This document shows positions 23,144-36,382 of a DNA stretch of 64,000 bases, in pieces; position 1 is the first letter of the stretch; each line of letters begins with the position of its first letter. The position numbers and the translations under genes are program-made. This stretch comes from Nymphaea colorata (lineage: Eukaryota; Streptophyta; Magnoliopsida; Nymphaeales; Nymphaeaceae), in contig NC_045142.1 in assembly GCF_008831285.2 (NCBI RefSeq), forward strand, positions 2,609,001 through 2,673,000. Direction: 5' to 3'. A model generated the notes under the pieces. That model had not been told where the DNA came from. It worked only from the letters and a program-made list of their open reading frames with translations, and ran no database searches.

Positions 23144-24434
23144 GTTCGGAAAGTAATTTCGTGAAGAATAAAATTACTAAAATGCTCAATTGAATTGATT
23201 ATGATAAAATTGAGCATATAGTTATCGACACAATTGAACCGATTATGATAAAAATGGGTATTAGCTGCATTATTAACTGCTTAAGTACATTAACTAATGG
23301 TTAAGGATTTATTCAAAAGAGATATGCCATGGCATCTTCCATTATTAAGGCCTCTACACTGCATGCTTCTTCCGAATTTATCAATTGAGAGATGATCATT
23401 AGAGTGACAGTGAAACCATGTTATTAACCTAGTTTTGTTATTAAAATGACTTGGTTTAAGTTAATTTTGATGATAAAACCATATTCCTCACATGATTTTT
23501 ACTTTTTAGCGTCATCCAAACAGGCCCATATAAGAGAGATGTGCAAAGTGAAATTGGAAGAAGAAAAGAATCTTCCTGTGTTTGTAAAGAGAGTGAATCA
23601 CAAGATCTAGAAGGATCCAGCCATATAAGTTTAAAATTCGTATGCCAACTTAGTACCTTGATCTGTTGTCTCACATGGGGCTGCCAGCTAGAGAAAGCTG
23701 TGGTTCGTGAGTGGCAAAGCCACCTCCCTGTGCTTCGCGCACCCCCGCCCCCACTGCCGCCCCCCGCCCCACGGCATCTTTAGAGTCCACCGCTGTTTCG
23801 AGACTTGGCTGGTTTTACAGTACTATTCAACTTAAGTGTTGCACATGTCACTGTTGTAGCAGTCCGAATGAGTAATAACTAAACTAAACTAAACTAAGCT
23901 GTTCTGAACGTCGTCACAGTAAATATATAAGGGCTCCACCATTGGACCCATTATTGGATCCAGGATCTCGATTTGCTTACAGAAGAATCTTAGAATCTGA
24001 GTGGCCTTAACAAATGCTTGGTTCTTTTCACCCGCAGCTCTTGCCAGTTATATAAATGCTTAGTTAGTTCTTTTCAACGACTTTTTGTCTTCAAATCGTA
24101 AATCGCGTTACTATTTTGAATAACTTTCTTGGATAATGGACTATAGAAAATTAAAGATGACCCAAGTAGCTAATAATATCACGATCGAGCTATAAATGAT
24201 TTGGATTTAGATCATCTAAACACAACTAGAAAATTAGATCGATATGGGAAAACCATATCTTAACATTTTGTATCTCCCTACTAAGTGGACTCTATAAAGC
24301 CGTTTGACGACAATAACACATTGTTACTATCTCATGAATTTGTACAAAAAAATGAGCTAGATTCATGAAACACTATAACAAGTGTTCAATGAAGTTAATT
24401 AGCGGGACAGTAGTAATGTATTTTTGCTACCCAA
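23144..24434. other. Intergenic, no gene recognised
   Basis: No supported gene. It holds a C-rich stretch at about 23738-23772 and a short (ACTAA)n tandem array at about 23878-23897. Confidence 0.55.
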
Positions 24435-24565
24435 TAAGGGTGGACAATCAGCCAAGTATCCGACAGCTTGTGATAAGAGGGGCTTGGCCTGGTTACTTGA
24501 CACATATGCCAGCTTGATTAAAAAATTTTGCCGGATCGGTCTGGCTCAAGTCGGGTACCAAGATG

Positions 24566-24602
<37 letters not shown>

Positions 24603-25050
24603 TCATGTCTCCACATTTTTTATTTTGCTTTCTCTCTCTCTCTCTCTCTCTCTCTTTGTGTGTGTGTATATATATCTATTTCTTCCTCAACATATGAGAC
24701 TGGCAATCGACCCACTTAGAAGTTCTTGGTGCATTATCGGTGTCTCTCTTAAAAGCCCTTCATGTGTCGTCGATGACACCCTTAAAAACTCTTTATGTGT
24801 CTTGGATGGCACCCTTAGAAACTCTTGTCATGTTGATAAGGGTTTCTAAGATATTAAATTATGAAATATTAAGGATTTCAAATATGAGTGGACATTGAAC
24901 CGGGTACTTGATGAGTATAAGGTTCATGGTCAGGCCCGGCCCGATAACTAAGCGTGGTGGGCTTGAGCTGCCGGCAAAGGTTTTGGGTCAGCTCGAGCAT
25001 GACCTTCTCAACCCTTGGGCTGGGCCGAACCAGCCCAACGCCCAGCCTTA
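24435..25050. mobile_element. GC-end hAT-like element, about 616 bp, probably composite
   Basis: It starts TAAGGGTGGACAATC and ends CAACGCCCAGCCTTA (reverse complement TAAGGCTGGGCGTTG), matching the ends of the family at 8063 and 16308. The interior holds a compound microsatellite (24563-24675: TA, CA, CT, GT runs) and a second GC-rich GGCCCGGCCCGA patch at about 24942. The flanking 8-mers differ at about half their positions, so the insertion is old or the pairing of ends wrong. Confidence 0.5.
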
Positions 25051-26360
25051 GTTACAAAACAGCCTTTATATGTTCATATTGTCCATATTGGTTGTTAAAC
25101 GGACACTGTTTTTTTAGCCCGCACTTAAATAGGAGCCCTGGGAAAAGAATAAGCTTGGATTCTTTGTATGATAAAGACCAGACCCAGCCATGGTTGGCCA
25201 TACCAAGATCCAGCCATAGAGTGGACTCCACCTTCACAAGGAACCAGGCCATTCCAGTTTTATGTGTAGTACCAATAATTGATGGCAATGTTTCTGCACA
25301 AGAAGAAGTGCAGATTTTGGAAAAATACATTATTAGCATACAATAGTCAATAAAGCACTACTTGTAATCAAGAGAATATGTTAGTTAAACCATCTGATTT
25401 TATGTGCTCAATTGTAATATAAATTTGAACAATTGGCTGTGACAGCTGACCAAACACGACAAATGCGGCGTGCACCTATTATATGAATCAAGTTATTCTT
25501 TGTGAGCCATAAGTATATTATATCATCAGTCCCACCAAATGCCTCATCTCTCATTAATTTTCAACATGGAGTATAAGAAAAGGACTTCATTTTGTTGTTG
25601 TCACTTTCTTCCAGAGATAGATACTTGGAAATCTGGGTTTTTTTTTTCTTGGGAAAAAAAATCTCCATCATGAGAAAGAGATGCTAATAGCCTAATTCTC
25701 ACACTTTTTTCTCCGGAAAATTGGGTTCTACCTTCTCCAATGGGGAAGTAAACTTTTCTACGTAGGTATTTCTTTCATGAAAGAAAAGGCAGCTCGCAGC
25801 TGCTGCTCGGCTCGGCTCGACTCGACTCGACTCGACTCAGTTTCGCTTGAAAAGCTTGTATATATTAGAAGGCTAAAGTACCCCGCTTGTTCACTATCCA
25901 TAATGAACGAAAGGTAAAATTCAGTTGTTGCTTTCCAAATCTTCTTAATCAGAAATAGCAATAAGTCGCATCCTCATGAAAGTCACAATCAAATAAATGC
26001 AAATATCTATATTAGAAAGAGGGTGGCATGTCAATCCCCATTAAAAATGGCAAACTTAATTTATAAGTTTTCTCATTAAATAAAATCAGAGTCACACCTT
26101 CCATAGAAATCCAAATTCTCTTAAACTATAAAAAAAAAATGTGTGTATATATATATATATAATTAGGTGGGACCTACATCGGGTCCCATTCAGAAATGAA
26201 AATTTTTTAAAAAAAAAATCACTTGTTTTATATAAAAAATTTGAAAAAATGATATTTCGGCCTTAATCAAAATTCGAAAACTTTAATTCAGCCCGCCTCA
26301 TGAAAAGTTCTGGCAACAGCAGCATCCATTGTGGGGTTTTGCTTTTTTCTCATCGTGCCG
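25051..26360. other. Intergenic; short (CTCGR)n array
   Basis: No gene supported. Six CTCGG/CTCGA pentamers lie at 25806-25835, and a (TA)n tract at about 26147-26162. Confidence 0.6.
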
Positions 26361-26440
26361 GACCCGACTCGACTCACATCCAACATACTTTAGCTCTCCC
26401 CGACCCGACTCGACTCACATCGAACATACTTTAGCTCTCT
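26361..26440. repeat. 41-bp tandem duplication
   Basis: The segment starting GACCCGACTCGACTCACATC at 26361 repeats at 26402 with one visible substitution. Confidence 0.85.
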
Positions 26441-29400
26441 CGCACCCGATCCAGTTGCGTCTCTAGATCAGATCAAGACGGTGCTTTCTAGCTAAGCTGA
26501 TGATCATATGCTGGACCCTGCATCACATCAAAACCCTAGCTGGCTATGGTCTCAATTCCTTCATAAGCCAACAACACAAAAGGCACATAAATTATGCAAG
26601 GTCCATATATAGAAGAGAATGGGACATTCTGAGCTTGTTCTTTAGCACACATTCTCTGCATGGAATTAGGAAAAAGAACTTGGGGAGAAGATAAGGATTG
26701 GCCACTTGTGCCCTTTTCTGAATTAGTTTTCCAAACAAGGAAGATGGTTCTATAGAATCTTCCTTTGCTAGCATGATGCCATCACATAAATATTTTATTC
26801 CCTTCGTTCCTTCAACTTCCGATGTCTGTTCGTAAATTCCTTCTTTTGGGTTAAGTTTATATGAGATCCACGCCCATGTATCTTAGTTGAAATTGTAATA
26901 TATAATAGCGGCTTTTGAAAAATTTTCCCACTTTTCTTTTTTTATATTTCATCAACAATTTATGTAACTCATAGATGCAGAAGATATTGAAACACTTACA
27001 AGGTTAATTAACATTTTTAGAAAATATCATGTTTGTTGAAAATATACATCAAATGTTGTCATATTTCCTAAAAATCTAAGATATTTTTGTCAATGAGGCT
27101 TACAAGTTTGGGAAAATCTCTCGGTGCAGTTTCTTAGAGTTAGAAAGTTTAAGAAGAACAAATGATTCTCACACTTCTAATCTATATATATGAAAGATGG
27201 CCGCATTGAATCCATCCTCATTCCCTACAGCAGGCTTTTTTTTTATTTTATTTGTTTCTAGAAGTTCTTTTAACTATATTTTATTATTATTTTTTATTGA
27301 TGATTTCCAAAAGAAAGGTGCTGACAGCACATGAACAGAAAATTACTGCCTCTCGTGATTAATAATCCAAAAGTCTTTGCTTATTTTGTTGGGGAGTGAT
27401 GACATGAGAAGGGACCCCACGGGATGGGGCCTTTACTGCTTCATCCGTACCCTTTGATTCTGAGATCTGACGGTCCCTATCAATGCTCTCAGTCGGACAG
27501 TCGGCTCCCTCCGGTCTAAGTCAAGGATATCAATTTCTTTTATTGCCTTGTCCCTATTGATTATTGGCATGCTCTTATATTATCTCCAAATTCGATCGAT
27601 TTTCGGCTTATTTTGATGATCTTTGAGGTTTGTTGAAATTGTTTTTCTTTTTTTTTTTAAATGTTTAATAGATGATTATTCGGCCGGAGCGAGAGTCGAA
27701 GTTTCCCTTCTTTTTCTTTACTCCAAAACTCCAGAGCTACATCGGTACCAGACCGTAAAATCAATATCAGCTTTGAAAGCGGATCACTTATTTAAAAGAG
27801 AATTTATAGACGGGGGATGAATGTGGTTGAATTAATACTATGAATTGATCTATCATTAAGTTTCTTTAAAATCCAAATGATAATCTTTTTCGTTTCCTCT
27901 TTAGTGTTTCAGGAGTTTGAGTCAAACACGGTGACTGAGTTGAAGTAATGAGGCTCTTGGATTTTGAAAGTTCTTGAAATTTGTGCTGGATTTTTGGAAA
28001 ATATCCGTTGAAACATACCAAAATAATAAAAAAAAAGGTACAGCCTCTTAATTAAAAGTTCAAGATTTCAATGGGAATTAGAAGTCTTTGTCAGTGTTGT
28101 CCTGTATCGCTATTGGTACTATATTGACTTGCCAACCAAAATCAACGTATTACCAACCTTCTTCTAGAAAATATTTTAAAAAACATTTAAATGACTTCAA
28201 AAATGAAAAAAATGAACTTTTATAAAATAATATGTATCTGCCGATATAGGTTAACACGGGCTCATGCTAATTTTTATATTGACCATTATATTATTTATCA
28301 ATGGCAGAGTCAAAAAATTTTAGCTGAGCGGTATTCATATGTAAAAAATTGAAAAATAATGAAATTTGTACTTCTAAATAAAGGAGTGTTTGCGTACCTC
28401 CGATCTAAAGTCTGACTTGCTTGTTTCTGAAGTTTTACACACACCAAGAATTTAACTCCTTGTTTGTTTCCATATAGTGACACAATGGCTTCATAATAAT
28501 GGTAATAATGTACACACATGCTAATAAATTATGTGGTAATGATGTATACACAGACTAATAAGATATTTAATTGACTACATTAGTCTTCATCAGTGTTGAT
28601 CTAACTAACCCTACAATGCTTATTCTTTAAGGAGGCATTTGTTTACCTCAGATCAGAAGTCTCACTAATGCTATTGGTTTACTTAGAAGATGTAATGCAG
28701 ATGGGTTCGGTACGATTATTCAAGAGCAAAACAATTTTTTTTTAGATTTAAATAAAACTAAAGATTTCATGAATGACCTTTGAAAACTTTGTCCTTTTTA
28801 AAAAGTAAAAAATTGAAAGATGTGATGTCAATGTTTCTGCTAGTGGCTTCATCTTTCACGTGATGCATGACGTGAAATCATTTTCCTCAATAAAGATTAG
28901 AGGCGATAAGGAGTGCGGATGAAGATATATATTTGCACTTCAATAGTTGTCATGATATTAATGTACAACGCCATTAACTGGTTGGTATCTTATATTTTGT
29001 GGTTGGTGTTTTATATCGCATGCACCAAGAAAAGACAAACTTACTCAAGACATTTTTTTTTCTGGTCTCTATTGTACACAGGGGGGGCGCCTAGGCCATG
29101 GCTCCATCCCGACCAATGAAAAAAAAAATTACATTAAAAAAATTAAAATTTTTTAATTGCGCTTTGTATTTTTTGGATTTGAATTCAGTTGGCCCTACTC
29201 GGATTCAAAGGTTGAACTGTCGGCTCACCTCTAATTGTAAAGGATGCCGAGTGACCTATCTAAAACAATATTGTAAGAAAGACCAAGTTGTCTGGTTTAA
29301 TTTGTGAAAGAAGTTGGCACGAAATTGTTTGTAGTTATTGAGTTGGCCAAAGTGAAGTCATGGGATTTTCAATGATCTACAGTGGGTGTGTGCAATCATT

Positions 29401-29482
29401 GCCTAATTAATGGACGGTCCGGCCACAACCACAAAGAGAGTCCATATGTACCATCTTTGGTATTAATTTCAAAGTACTTAAC

Positions 29483-29519
<37 letters not shown>

Positions 29520-29717
29520 CGGCCTCTCATAACACACGGGTCGATGCATTGCATCAAATGTTTAAGTAGTAGACGGACATGTCTTGAAAAGTTGAATCCC
29601 CTACTTCCTTTTCTCTTGTCCTTAAAATTCAGTGTTGTTTTGGAACCTTGGTGGAGAGTTTATATACCTCTCAACTAGAGTATCACATGTTTGTGTTTGC
29701 AGGTACGTTAAACCTTA
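26441..29717. other. Intergenic, no gene recognised
   Basis: A long AT-rich stretch with only short, motif-less open frames. A (TA)n tract lies at about 29487-29512. 28375-28425 and 28620-28665 resemble each other (GGAG-CATTTG-GTACCTC-GATC-AAGTCT), a weak duplicated motif. Confidence 0.55.
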
Positions 29718-30040
29718 CAATGAGTCAAGCTTGAGTTCAAATGTATGTTTGAAATGTTAAACAAGTCCAGTTCGACTTGTAAGAACTCGATTCACTTAGA
29801 CTCAACTCAGCTTGATGAATAATCAATATTGAATTATAATGAGAAAATCGTTAAATGAGTAGCAACTAAACTAATTAATCGAGATAAACGAGCTAACGAG
29901 TTAAAGAAAACAAGGCATGCTTAACATAAACGAGTTAAACGAGTCGAGTTCAAGCATGAAGTTGCATCATTGAGGCGAGCTCGACTCAAGTTCAAGCCTT
30001 TTGAGTCGAGTCAAGCTTGAGCTCGAACTCGAGCTAAGCC
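29718..30040. repeat. Dispersed repeat rich in CGAGTT/GAGCTCGA motifs
   Basis: It consists of many ACGAGTTAAACGAGTCGAG-type motifs and ends in GAGCTCGAACTCGAGC. A related copy in the opposite orientation lies at 42520-42920 (AACTCGTTTATGTTAATTTAACATG, ATTTAACTCATTAACTCG). Non-coding. Confidence 0.6.
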
Positions 30041-30599
30041 TTATGTGTGTAGTCATAAATTGGAAATCAAACCGACGTTTGGACTTTCCTCGGCTACCAA
30101 TCTGATCAACTATGTTGTGCTCCACATTTAACACGATTAAGAGAAACAAACAAAAAAATGTGCTAGGTTGCCAAAATGCTCACATTCTTTTTTGTTTAAT
30201 TTTGTGCCAATTCAAAATTTCTTTTCATGATTTTTTTTTTGTTAGATGAGGGACATATTTAAATGACTTTCCAAACTAGCGTTATCCTAAGGTTCTTGGA
30301 TGAACTTAAAGTTGGCTAATTTGGATCAAATCAGTGGCAAACTGATTTAGTTATTCACCGGCTCAAGAATGCCACGTGTCAAATTTTTGATTACTTTAAA
30401 AAATATTGTTATAGTTCATTTATTTATCTTTTAAATGACTTTTACATTTTTTGGCAGATCAACAGCACAACATGAAGCTCTAAATCACATTATTTGTGAG
30501 CTTTTGCTTAATTTTGAAACGTTCATTTTAAGGACAATAAAAGATACAGATCCATGATCCGATTATCTAAATACGGACCTTCTTGACAGGGAGCATTAT
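30041..30599. other. Intergenic, no gene recognised
   Basis: AT-rich with no recognisable feature. Confidence 0.5.
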
Positions 30600-31100
30600 G
30601 TGATGTTCACCCTTTCAAGAAGGGGATAATATCGGAGCTGGGGTCCAGCACCCGTAGGGGGAGAAGCTGCCTCGGCTTCTTCCGCCGCACATCTCAAAGA
30701 TGGACGGTGCAGGACGACCAGCAGGTCCAGCTTCTCCCGGTACGACTGTCGGCCCCCGCCTGCACATGGCGACAAGCCCGCTCCTCTTCCGTCCTTTCTC
30801 TTCATCCCATCGCGGCACAGGAACGCCGCTGTAGCAGCGTGGAATCTCGCCGTCCCGTCAGTCTCCTCAGAAAAGGGCCGGCCGTCCCGTCAGACTCCTC
30901 AGAAAGGGGATACAGCGCCGGCGATCGATCCAGACCGGAGCACGAAGAGAAATGCGTCCCGGCCGTAAAAAACTCCGGCGTCGGAAGGATACTTTCGGAA
31001 CAAAAATTATCGGAACTTTATTTACTAGCCGCGGCCGGTTTCTTAAACATCTTATGCTGCCAGGTCGCCGTCAGGGCGAAGCGGAAGGCAACGTGAAATC
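30600..31100. other. GC-rich island of unknown origin
   Basis: A sharply bounded, GC-rich segment in AT-rich surroundings. Open frames run on both strands (+ 30707-31096, 129 codons; - 30596-30805), but none gives a motif I recognise. It contains a 32-bp-period duplication of CCGTCCCGTCAG-CTCCTCAGAAA (30850 and 30882). It could be a captured gene fragment, an old GC-rich transposon or a decayed leader; the sequence does not decide. Confidence 0.45.
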
Positions 31101-32500
31101 ACGGAAAACTCCTTTCTGCGGGAGATAAAATGCAAGTGGCCGTCGGCTCCCTTGTTTGAATCGGATTGCTGCAAACCGATTTGAGCCTGTGTCAATTCTT
31201 TATTGAAATATTTTCATTCATTATTATTTTTCATTTTATTGTTAGAGTTTTTAAAATATTTTTTCTATCAATCAAATAGTTCAGTTTAGTTTCAGAAAGT
31301 ATTGGTGTAACGGCCAGTTTTTATTTCGAATTTTCATGTACAAGTGAAAAATAGCTCTAAACCCTAACAAATTTAAAAAAACAAAGGAAAAAACTTCTGC
31401 CCTTACTTGAGTAAGTAATGTGAATAGCCTCTCAATTACCAAAAGTATTCAATTTAAAAATTATTTTTGCTACATCATTCTCTTGTTGTCTCAATTCTTA
31501 GATTACTGGACTTTGCTCCCATACAAAGGATTAAAAATTATTTTTTGCTGGCATCATTATCTTGTTGTCTCAATTCTCAAATTATTGGACTTTGGCCCCA
31601 TACATTGAGAATGAAAGCCAAAGCACATGGGTTGAGCTGTGACAACTAAATTCATTGGAAATCTAGCTATGATTTTGTCCACTTTTAGGTTTTTCTCGTT
31701 TTTTAAATATTTTATTATATACAAAGTCATCATATTTGATAAATTTTAAAAGTAGAAAAAGAAGATTGTGGGCATGAATGTTTTATCATTAAAACATTTT
31801 TGTTGTATGAGGCTCTCCTTATGAAAAAACAAGCTAAAATCACTATATGGTCATAAATCGACCAATTTATTTGATGTGACATAACTTAATTTCCTTTTCC
31901 CTTTCTATGAAAGATCAAACAGGTTGGATTTTCTCACGCATGATTGTTCTTTGGTTGTATTGAAACATATATATGGTTCATCTTCTCATGGCCAAATGAC
32001 CACAAGAGGGTTGCTGATTATGCTGGGAAAGTTTTTCTCAAATGAGGCTCTGAATTCAATGAAATAATTTCAAATGTTTGGCACATCGTTATTAACTAAA
32101 AAAAATGACAATTAAAGGATATTTTTTTATAAAAATTCAATAATTTATTTTTTAAATACATAGTTTACCAAGTACCGATAATTGGAGTTGGAATTTAAGC
32201 CCCCAATTAGTCAAAGCGTTGAGCACTTTAAATACTTGGTTTGAATTCAACCATCCATTCAAACGCACCAACTTTAAATTAAATTTTCCCTGCAGTGTTT
32301 AATTGTAAGTTTTTTGACATCCATATTTGATTTGAATAAACTAATGTGATTAAAGCTAAATCGTCCTATTATTTGATAATTTATGAATGAACCAAATAAT
32401 TTTTAGTGAAAAATACTGAGAAATCCAATGTAACTGATACTCCGAGTCGTTCTGTGAAGCGATTCATCTGCGGTACCGGTACGGAGGAGGGGTAAAAACG
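31101..32500. other. Intergenic, upstream of the DUF3527 gene
   Basis: AT-rich DNA. Two near copies of a TTTTTGCT-CATCATT-TCTTGTTGTCTCAATTCT segment occur at about 31465 and 31544 (offset about 80 bases). Otherwise nothing recognised. Confidence 0.5.
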
Positions 32501-33314
32501 GCGAACCAAACTTCAGTGGCGTTTTCGTCATTTTCGCTATCCGGCGGGGGCCAAGCAATAATTAAACTACACAAGAGAAGCAAAAGCGTGTGGGCTGAGC
32601 TGGCAAGTGGGGCCCACTTTTCTTATGACGTAGACCGACCCGCTGGTCCCCACCAGCGCGCACTTCTCTTTGGCGCGCTCGGAGGGCTTTCCCGCGGGCA
32701 GCGGGACCCACAAAAGGTGGGACCCACACCTTCCTCTCCTTCCCTCTCTCTCTCACCTTCTTTTGGTGTGCACGAGACGTGACGACGGTCGACGTCGACT
32801 CTGAGAGCCGAAGAAAAAGGGGGGAAGAGAGAGGCCCCGCCTTGAAGCTCACACTCACAGGTTCACTCTCTCTCTCTCTCTCTCTCTCTCTACTGTGTCA
32901 GAAGGAGGAAGACGAAGAAGACGACTCTTTCCCTTTCCCTCGTTTTCTGTGTGAGGCGTCGCAGAGGAGAGGCGTCGTGCTTTCGCCGTCGGGCGGATAA
33001 CGCATCAGGGTGGCTTGTTCTACCGGTGAAGCTGTCGCTGTCCCCTGTCTCTATCGTCTGTGTGATGGCTGATTCGTTGCTGTATTTGATCTCTTCCTGC
33101 GGCAGGGGGGTTAATTTTTAGGTAGGAAGAGGTAAGAGGAGGTTGCGTGGGGGTCCGGTGGCTTCGGTTGAGGGAATTCGGAGGGGCTGCTGTGGTCGTG
33201 CCGGTGAATGCGTCGGAGGTAGGTTCCGGGAGAGGGCGGGAGTTCGACGCATACGAGGAGGTTGTGAGGGTTCCGGTTTTGCCGCCAGCCGGAAGTCAGA
33301 CGCGAGCAGTGAAG
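32500..33314 (+). promoter_or_regulatory. Promoter and probable non-coding first exon of the DUF3527 gene
   Basis: A GC-rich block begins abruptly here. It has the palindrome GTGGGGCCCAC (32607-32617) and two GTGGGACCCAC-like sites near 32700-32730, similar to site-II-type promoter elements of plant housekeeping genes. A (CT)n tract at 32862-32893 is typical of plant 5' UTRs. GTGAAG|GTAACT at 33315 is a good splice donor and would join the acceptor TTGTCAG|GTGC at 36343/36344. The exon limits are inferred. A 97-codon frame from 33147 crosses this donor and is not claimed as coding. Confidence 0.5.
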
Positions 33315-36300
33315 GTAACTCTTCTCCTCCCTCCCCTCCCTTTTTTAGTCTCTCCCTCTTCTTTTCTTTTCTCTGTTTTTGTTCCTCGGCAAAAGATTTT
33401 TTGGGACAATTTGTTTCGTTATTTGCATTTAGTCCGCTAGATTTGTTTGTTAGTACATGTTACGAAGGGCGAATTTTCTTTCTGATATTTTGCTTTGGAC
33501 GAGATTCTAGGGTTTGTTGCTCAAATCTTACCTTCTCTCTGCGAGGAATGTCTCTCTGGCGGAGAAGAACCACGTGCAATTTTGACCAATAACTTCTTTT
33601 TTCGTCTCGGCCGATGAGCTTTAAGAAAAACAAAGCCGGCACAAATCTTCTCATTCATGAAAAATTGAAAATGCATAAGCTTACAAATCTTTTAGCGCCA
33701 GCGTTTTCTGCCATTTGCAGATTACTGATACAAATTGGGGAACTTTTAATCGATATTTTTTTTCATGTTTTTAATTAAAGTTCGTAACTTCACGCTTCTT
33801 CATGGTTTCTGAGTCTGGACACTGAAGATTTTCAAACCTAATCTCTTTTTCTGTCTTTTTTTTTTTTTTAATTTCTTGCGTTCTTGATGTATGCATATAA
33901 ACCGAAGATTAGGGTTTAAAGTGTTTCGATGAATTCCGGTTGTCTTGCGGAATGTTGCTTTTCGCGTTATCTTCTTATTCAGTTTTCGTGTAAAGGACCT
34001 TTAGTGCACAACGCGCCGCTTCGTTCTAATGGTATCCAGCAGCCAAGAATGGAATTTGAGAATGATCCTTTTCTTTTCTTTTCCTTTTGGCCTTCTTTAT
34101 TTGTGTTCTAAGTTACAGGGCTTCTGCCCAACATAGAAAGGGCATGGTAACATGAAACCCATAAGAATCAAAGTGAATGGTACGCTTTACAATTATGAAG
34201 AACACTAATTGGTGGTGGATGTGGCTGCTGGCAGGTAATGTGGTGCAATTTCATCAGTAATAATGGGGCAAATATCTTTCTGAATAAAATTATAAGAAAA
34301 TATTGGCTTGTTTGGTCGTTTGAGCGGGAATAAAAGTATGGGTAGCCTGTCACGCCTGACATGATTCTAGTGGCTTGATCCCTACTAGTTGAAGGAAGGT
34401 TAGGGGCAAGCTCTGACCTCAGACGTGATCCTAGTGGTTTGTTTCCCACTAGTTATGGATAACTTTTCCCTTGTACTGAGTGCATGCTTGATTCCATTTC
34501 TGGGAAACAGAGATTAGGAAGTCATTTTTGCAGAATGGATACCAGACAGAAACTTTTGAAAGTTAATCTATTGTACTTCTCATCTGCCAAATTCTTACTT
34601 AATTTTGTTACAGAGACAAAGTTTAGAGAAGTTGTAATGCATTCTAATCATAGTAACTTCAAAAAATGAAGCCTGCTCTTCTACCATAGGGATGAAACAG
34701 TTCTCCATATCATGGGTAAGTTTGAAGTGTCTTCTTTGTCTACAATGACCACCTTGACTTCTGTCTTGAATCAGAAACCATGAAAATTGAAAACCAATGT
34801 GCATTGGCAATATGCATGTATCAGGCTATCAGCTGTTAATATTTAAATTGCTTTTATATTATTTTTTATTAATATGTCGGCCATTTTCAGTTGATATGGG
34901 CCAATTCGGCCTCAGATAGGCCAGTTTTTGCATGGTACCGGACTGGGCACCATAAGGGATCACGGGCTCAGGCCCTTGCCAATATGGGCCGATACAGGGC
35001 GCTATTGACAACTGCATCAAAATGTTTAGTACACTATCTTTAACAAATGTATTACTCACAAAAATGTCACAAACCTATAAATAAACTAGGTATTAGATAT
35101 GGATTAATCAATTTATTGTGTAATAATCTAAAAATTAATTCACTTGGTACACAACCTTTAAAAAGGTTGGCCTGGCAAAATTCAACATGGCCTAACTGAC
35201 TGCTTCTCACGTAATCATAACAGTACTATGCTATCAGAAGAACGAACAATTGTGTTAACAAGCATGAAGCATCATATGTTACTGAAGGAATGGAATGCTA
35301 TTTAACAAAATCAGGTGCTGAAACAACCACAGTCTGTTTCATCTTGCAATTCATAACATATAATTTCCTCTCTTCTGGGACCTTTGGGAAAATTCAAGCC
35401 AGATTTTTTCGCTAATTTTGCATGTTTCATAAGAATCTGCTGAAGATAGAGAATTTCTTGTTTCACTCTTTTCTGTTGTGTTAGAACTTAGATGAATATT
35501 AGTATTCCACCTTTTCCCTGCCAGATACTGGGTGTTAGTATGTCTACAGTAACTTTGAGAAGGCAAGTTATGTCAGATTTTGTTCTTTAAACTACATTTT
35601 GCATTATTGAGAATAAATTTTCTCTTGTCTACTTAATTCACCATTTGAACAGTTTTGTTTTCTGTCTTGACATTGGCTTTGGAAATTTGCTCTAATTGTA
35701 ATGGAGTTCAAGCAAGAATTTAGTATGTTCAATGCTAACCAGAGAGAATGTGCTAGAATCTACTCGGAAAGACCATAAATTAACAAGAAACCCCAAAAAA
35801 AAAATCTAAAATAAAAAATGGAATGAGGTTACTTTGAAATAAAATAGATTTGCTCATCCATGTCTGCACACGATAATTCTGAAGTGTATTCCAAGGGCCT
35901 TGATAAAGACATAAATTTACATGAATCAAATGAGAAAGAGTAAGATCCACTTCACATATGTGCCACAGACAAATCTACGCTGAGATTATAATGTTGACAA
36001 TAAATTATAAGTCTATGCTTTAGGAATGAAATTCTGATTTTCAACCAATAACCCATAAAACCTGCAAATTATTTGTTGTGGATAACTATTTGCTTTACCA
36101 ATTTCGTGCGCAGCGATTTGTTAAAGAGTGTATTCATTGTCAACTTTACATAGAGAAAGAACTCAAGTAACAGATAAGGGATGCTGAGTTGCATTTCGTT
36201 TGTTGTTGTTACTTGTTGTGGAAATACATAGGTTCAGCTTGGTGTGACAGCATGTTCGGTGTTGTGGCATGAAGATAATTATGTCAGAGATGTATTTTCA

Positions 36301-36343
36301 TTGATGAGGGTTATAATTTGGAAAAGGATCTCCTAGTTGTCAG
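33315..36343 (+). other. Probable 3-kb leader intron of the DUF3527 gene
   Basis: It is bounded by GTAACT (33315) and TTGTCAG (ending 36343). Inside are T-rich sequence, single TTAGGGTTTA (about 33909) and TAGGGTTTG motifs, a local duplication at 34358-34395 / 34424-34457 (GAC-TGAT-CTAGTGG-TTG...CACTAGTT), and a fragment at 34875-35010 rich in GGGCCGATA/GGCCA motifs, related in style to 43082-43330. No coding exon seen. Confidence 0.45.
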
Positions 36344-36382
36344 GTGCATCATCGTTGCTGCCAATTAGATAGTTCATACTGC

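Noticed and set aside
24424-24849. 141-codon open frame
   Set aside because: It reads through TA, CA, CT and GT dinucleotide tracts inside a transposon. The periodic IYIY, THTH and SLSL residues are repeat artefacts.
33147-33440. 97-codon frame as an N-terminal coding exon of the DUF3527 gene
   Set aside because: Composition is that of a GC-rich leader, there is no family similarity, and it runs through the best splice donor.
36344-36382. Upstream 13-residue extension of the DUF3527 protein
   Set aside because: The frame opens with GTG, not ATG, right after a probable splice acceptor. The first ATG is at 36383.
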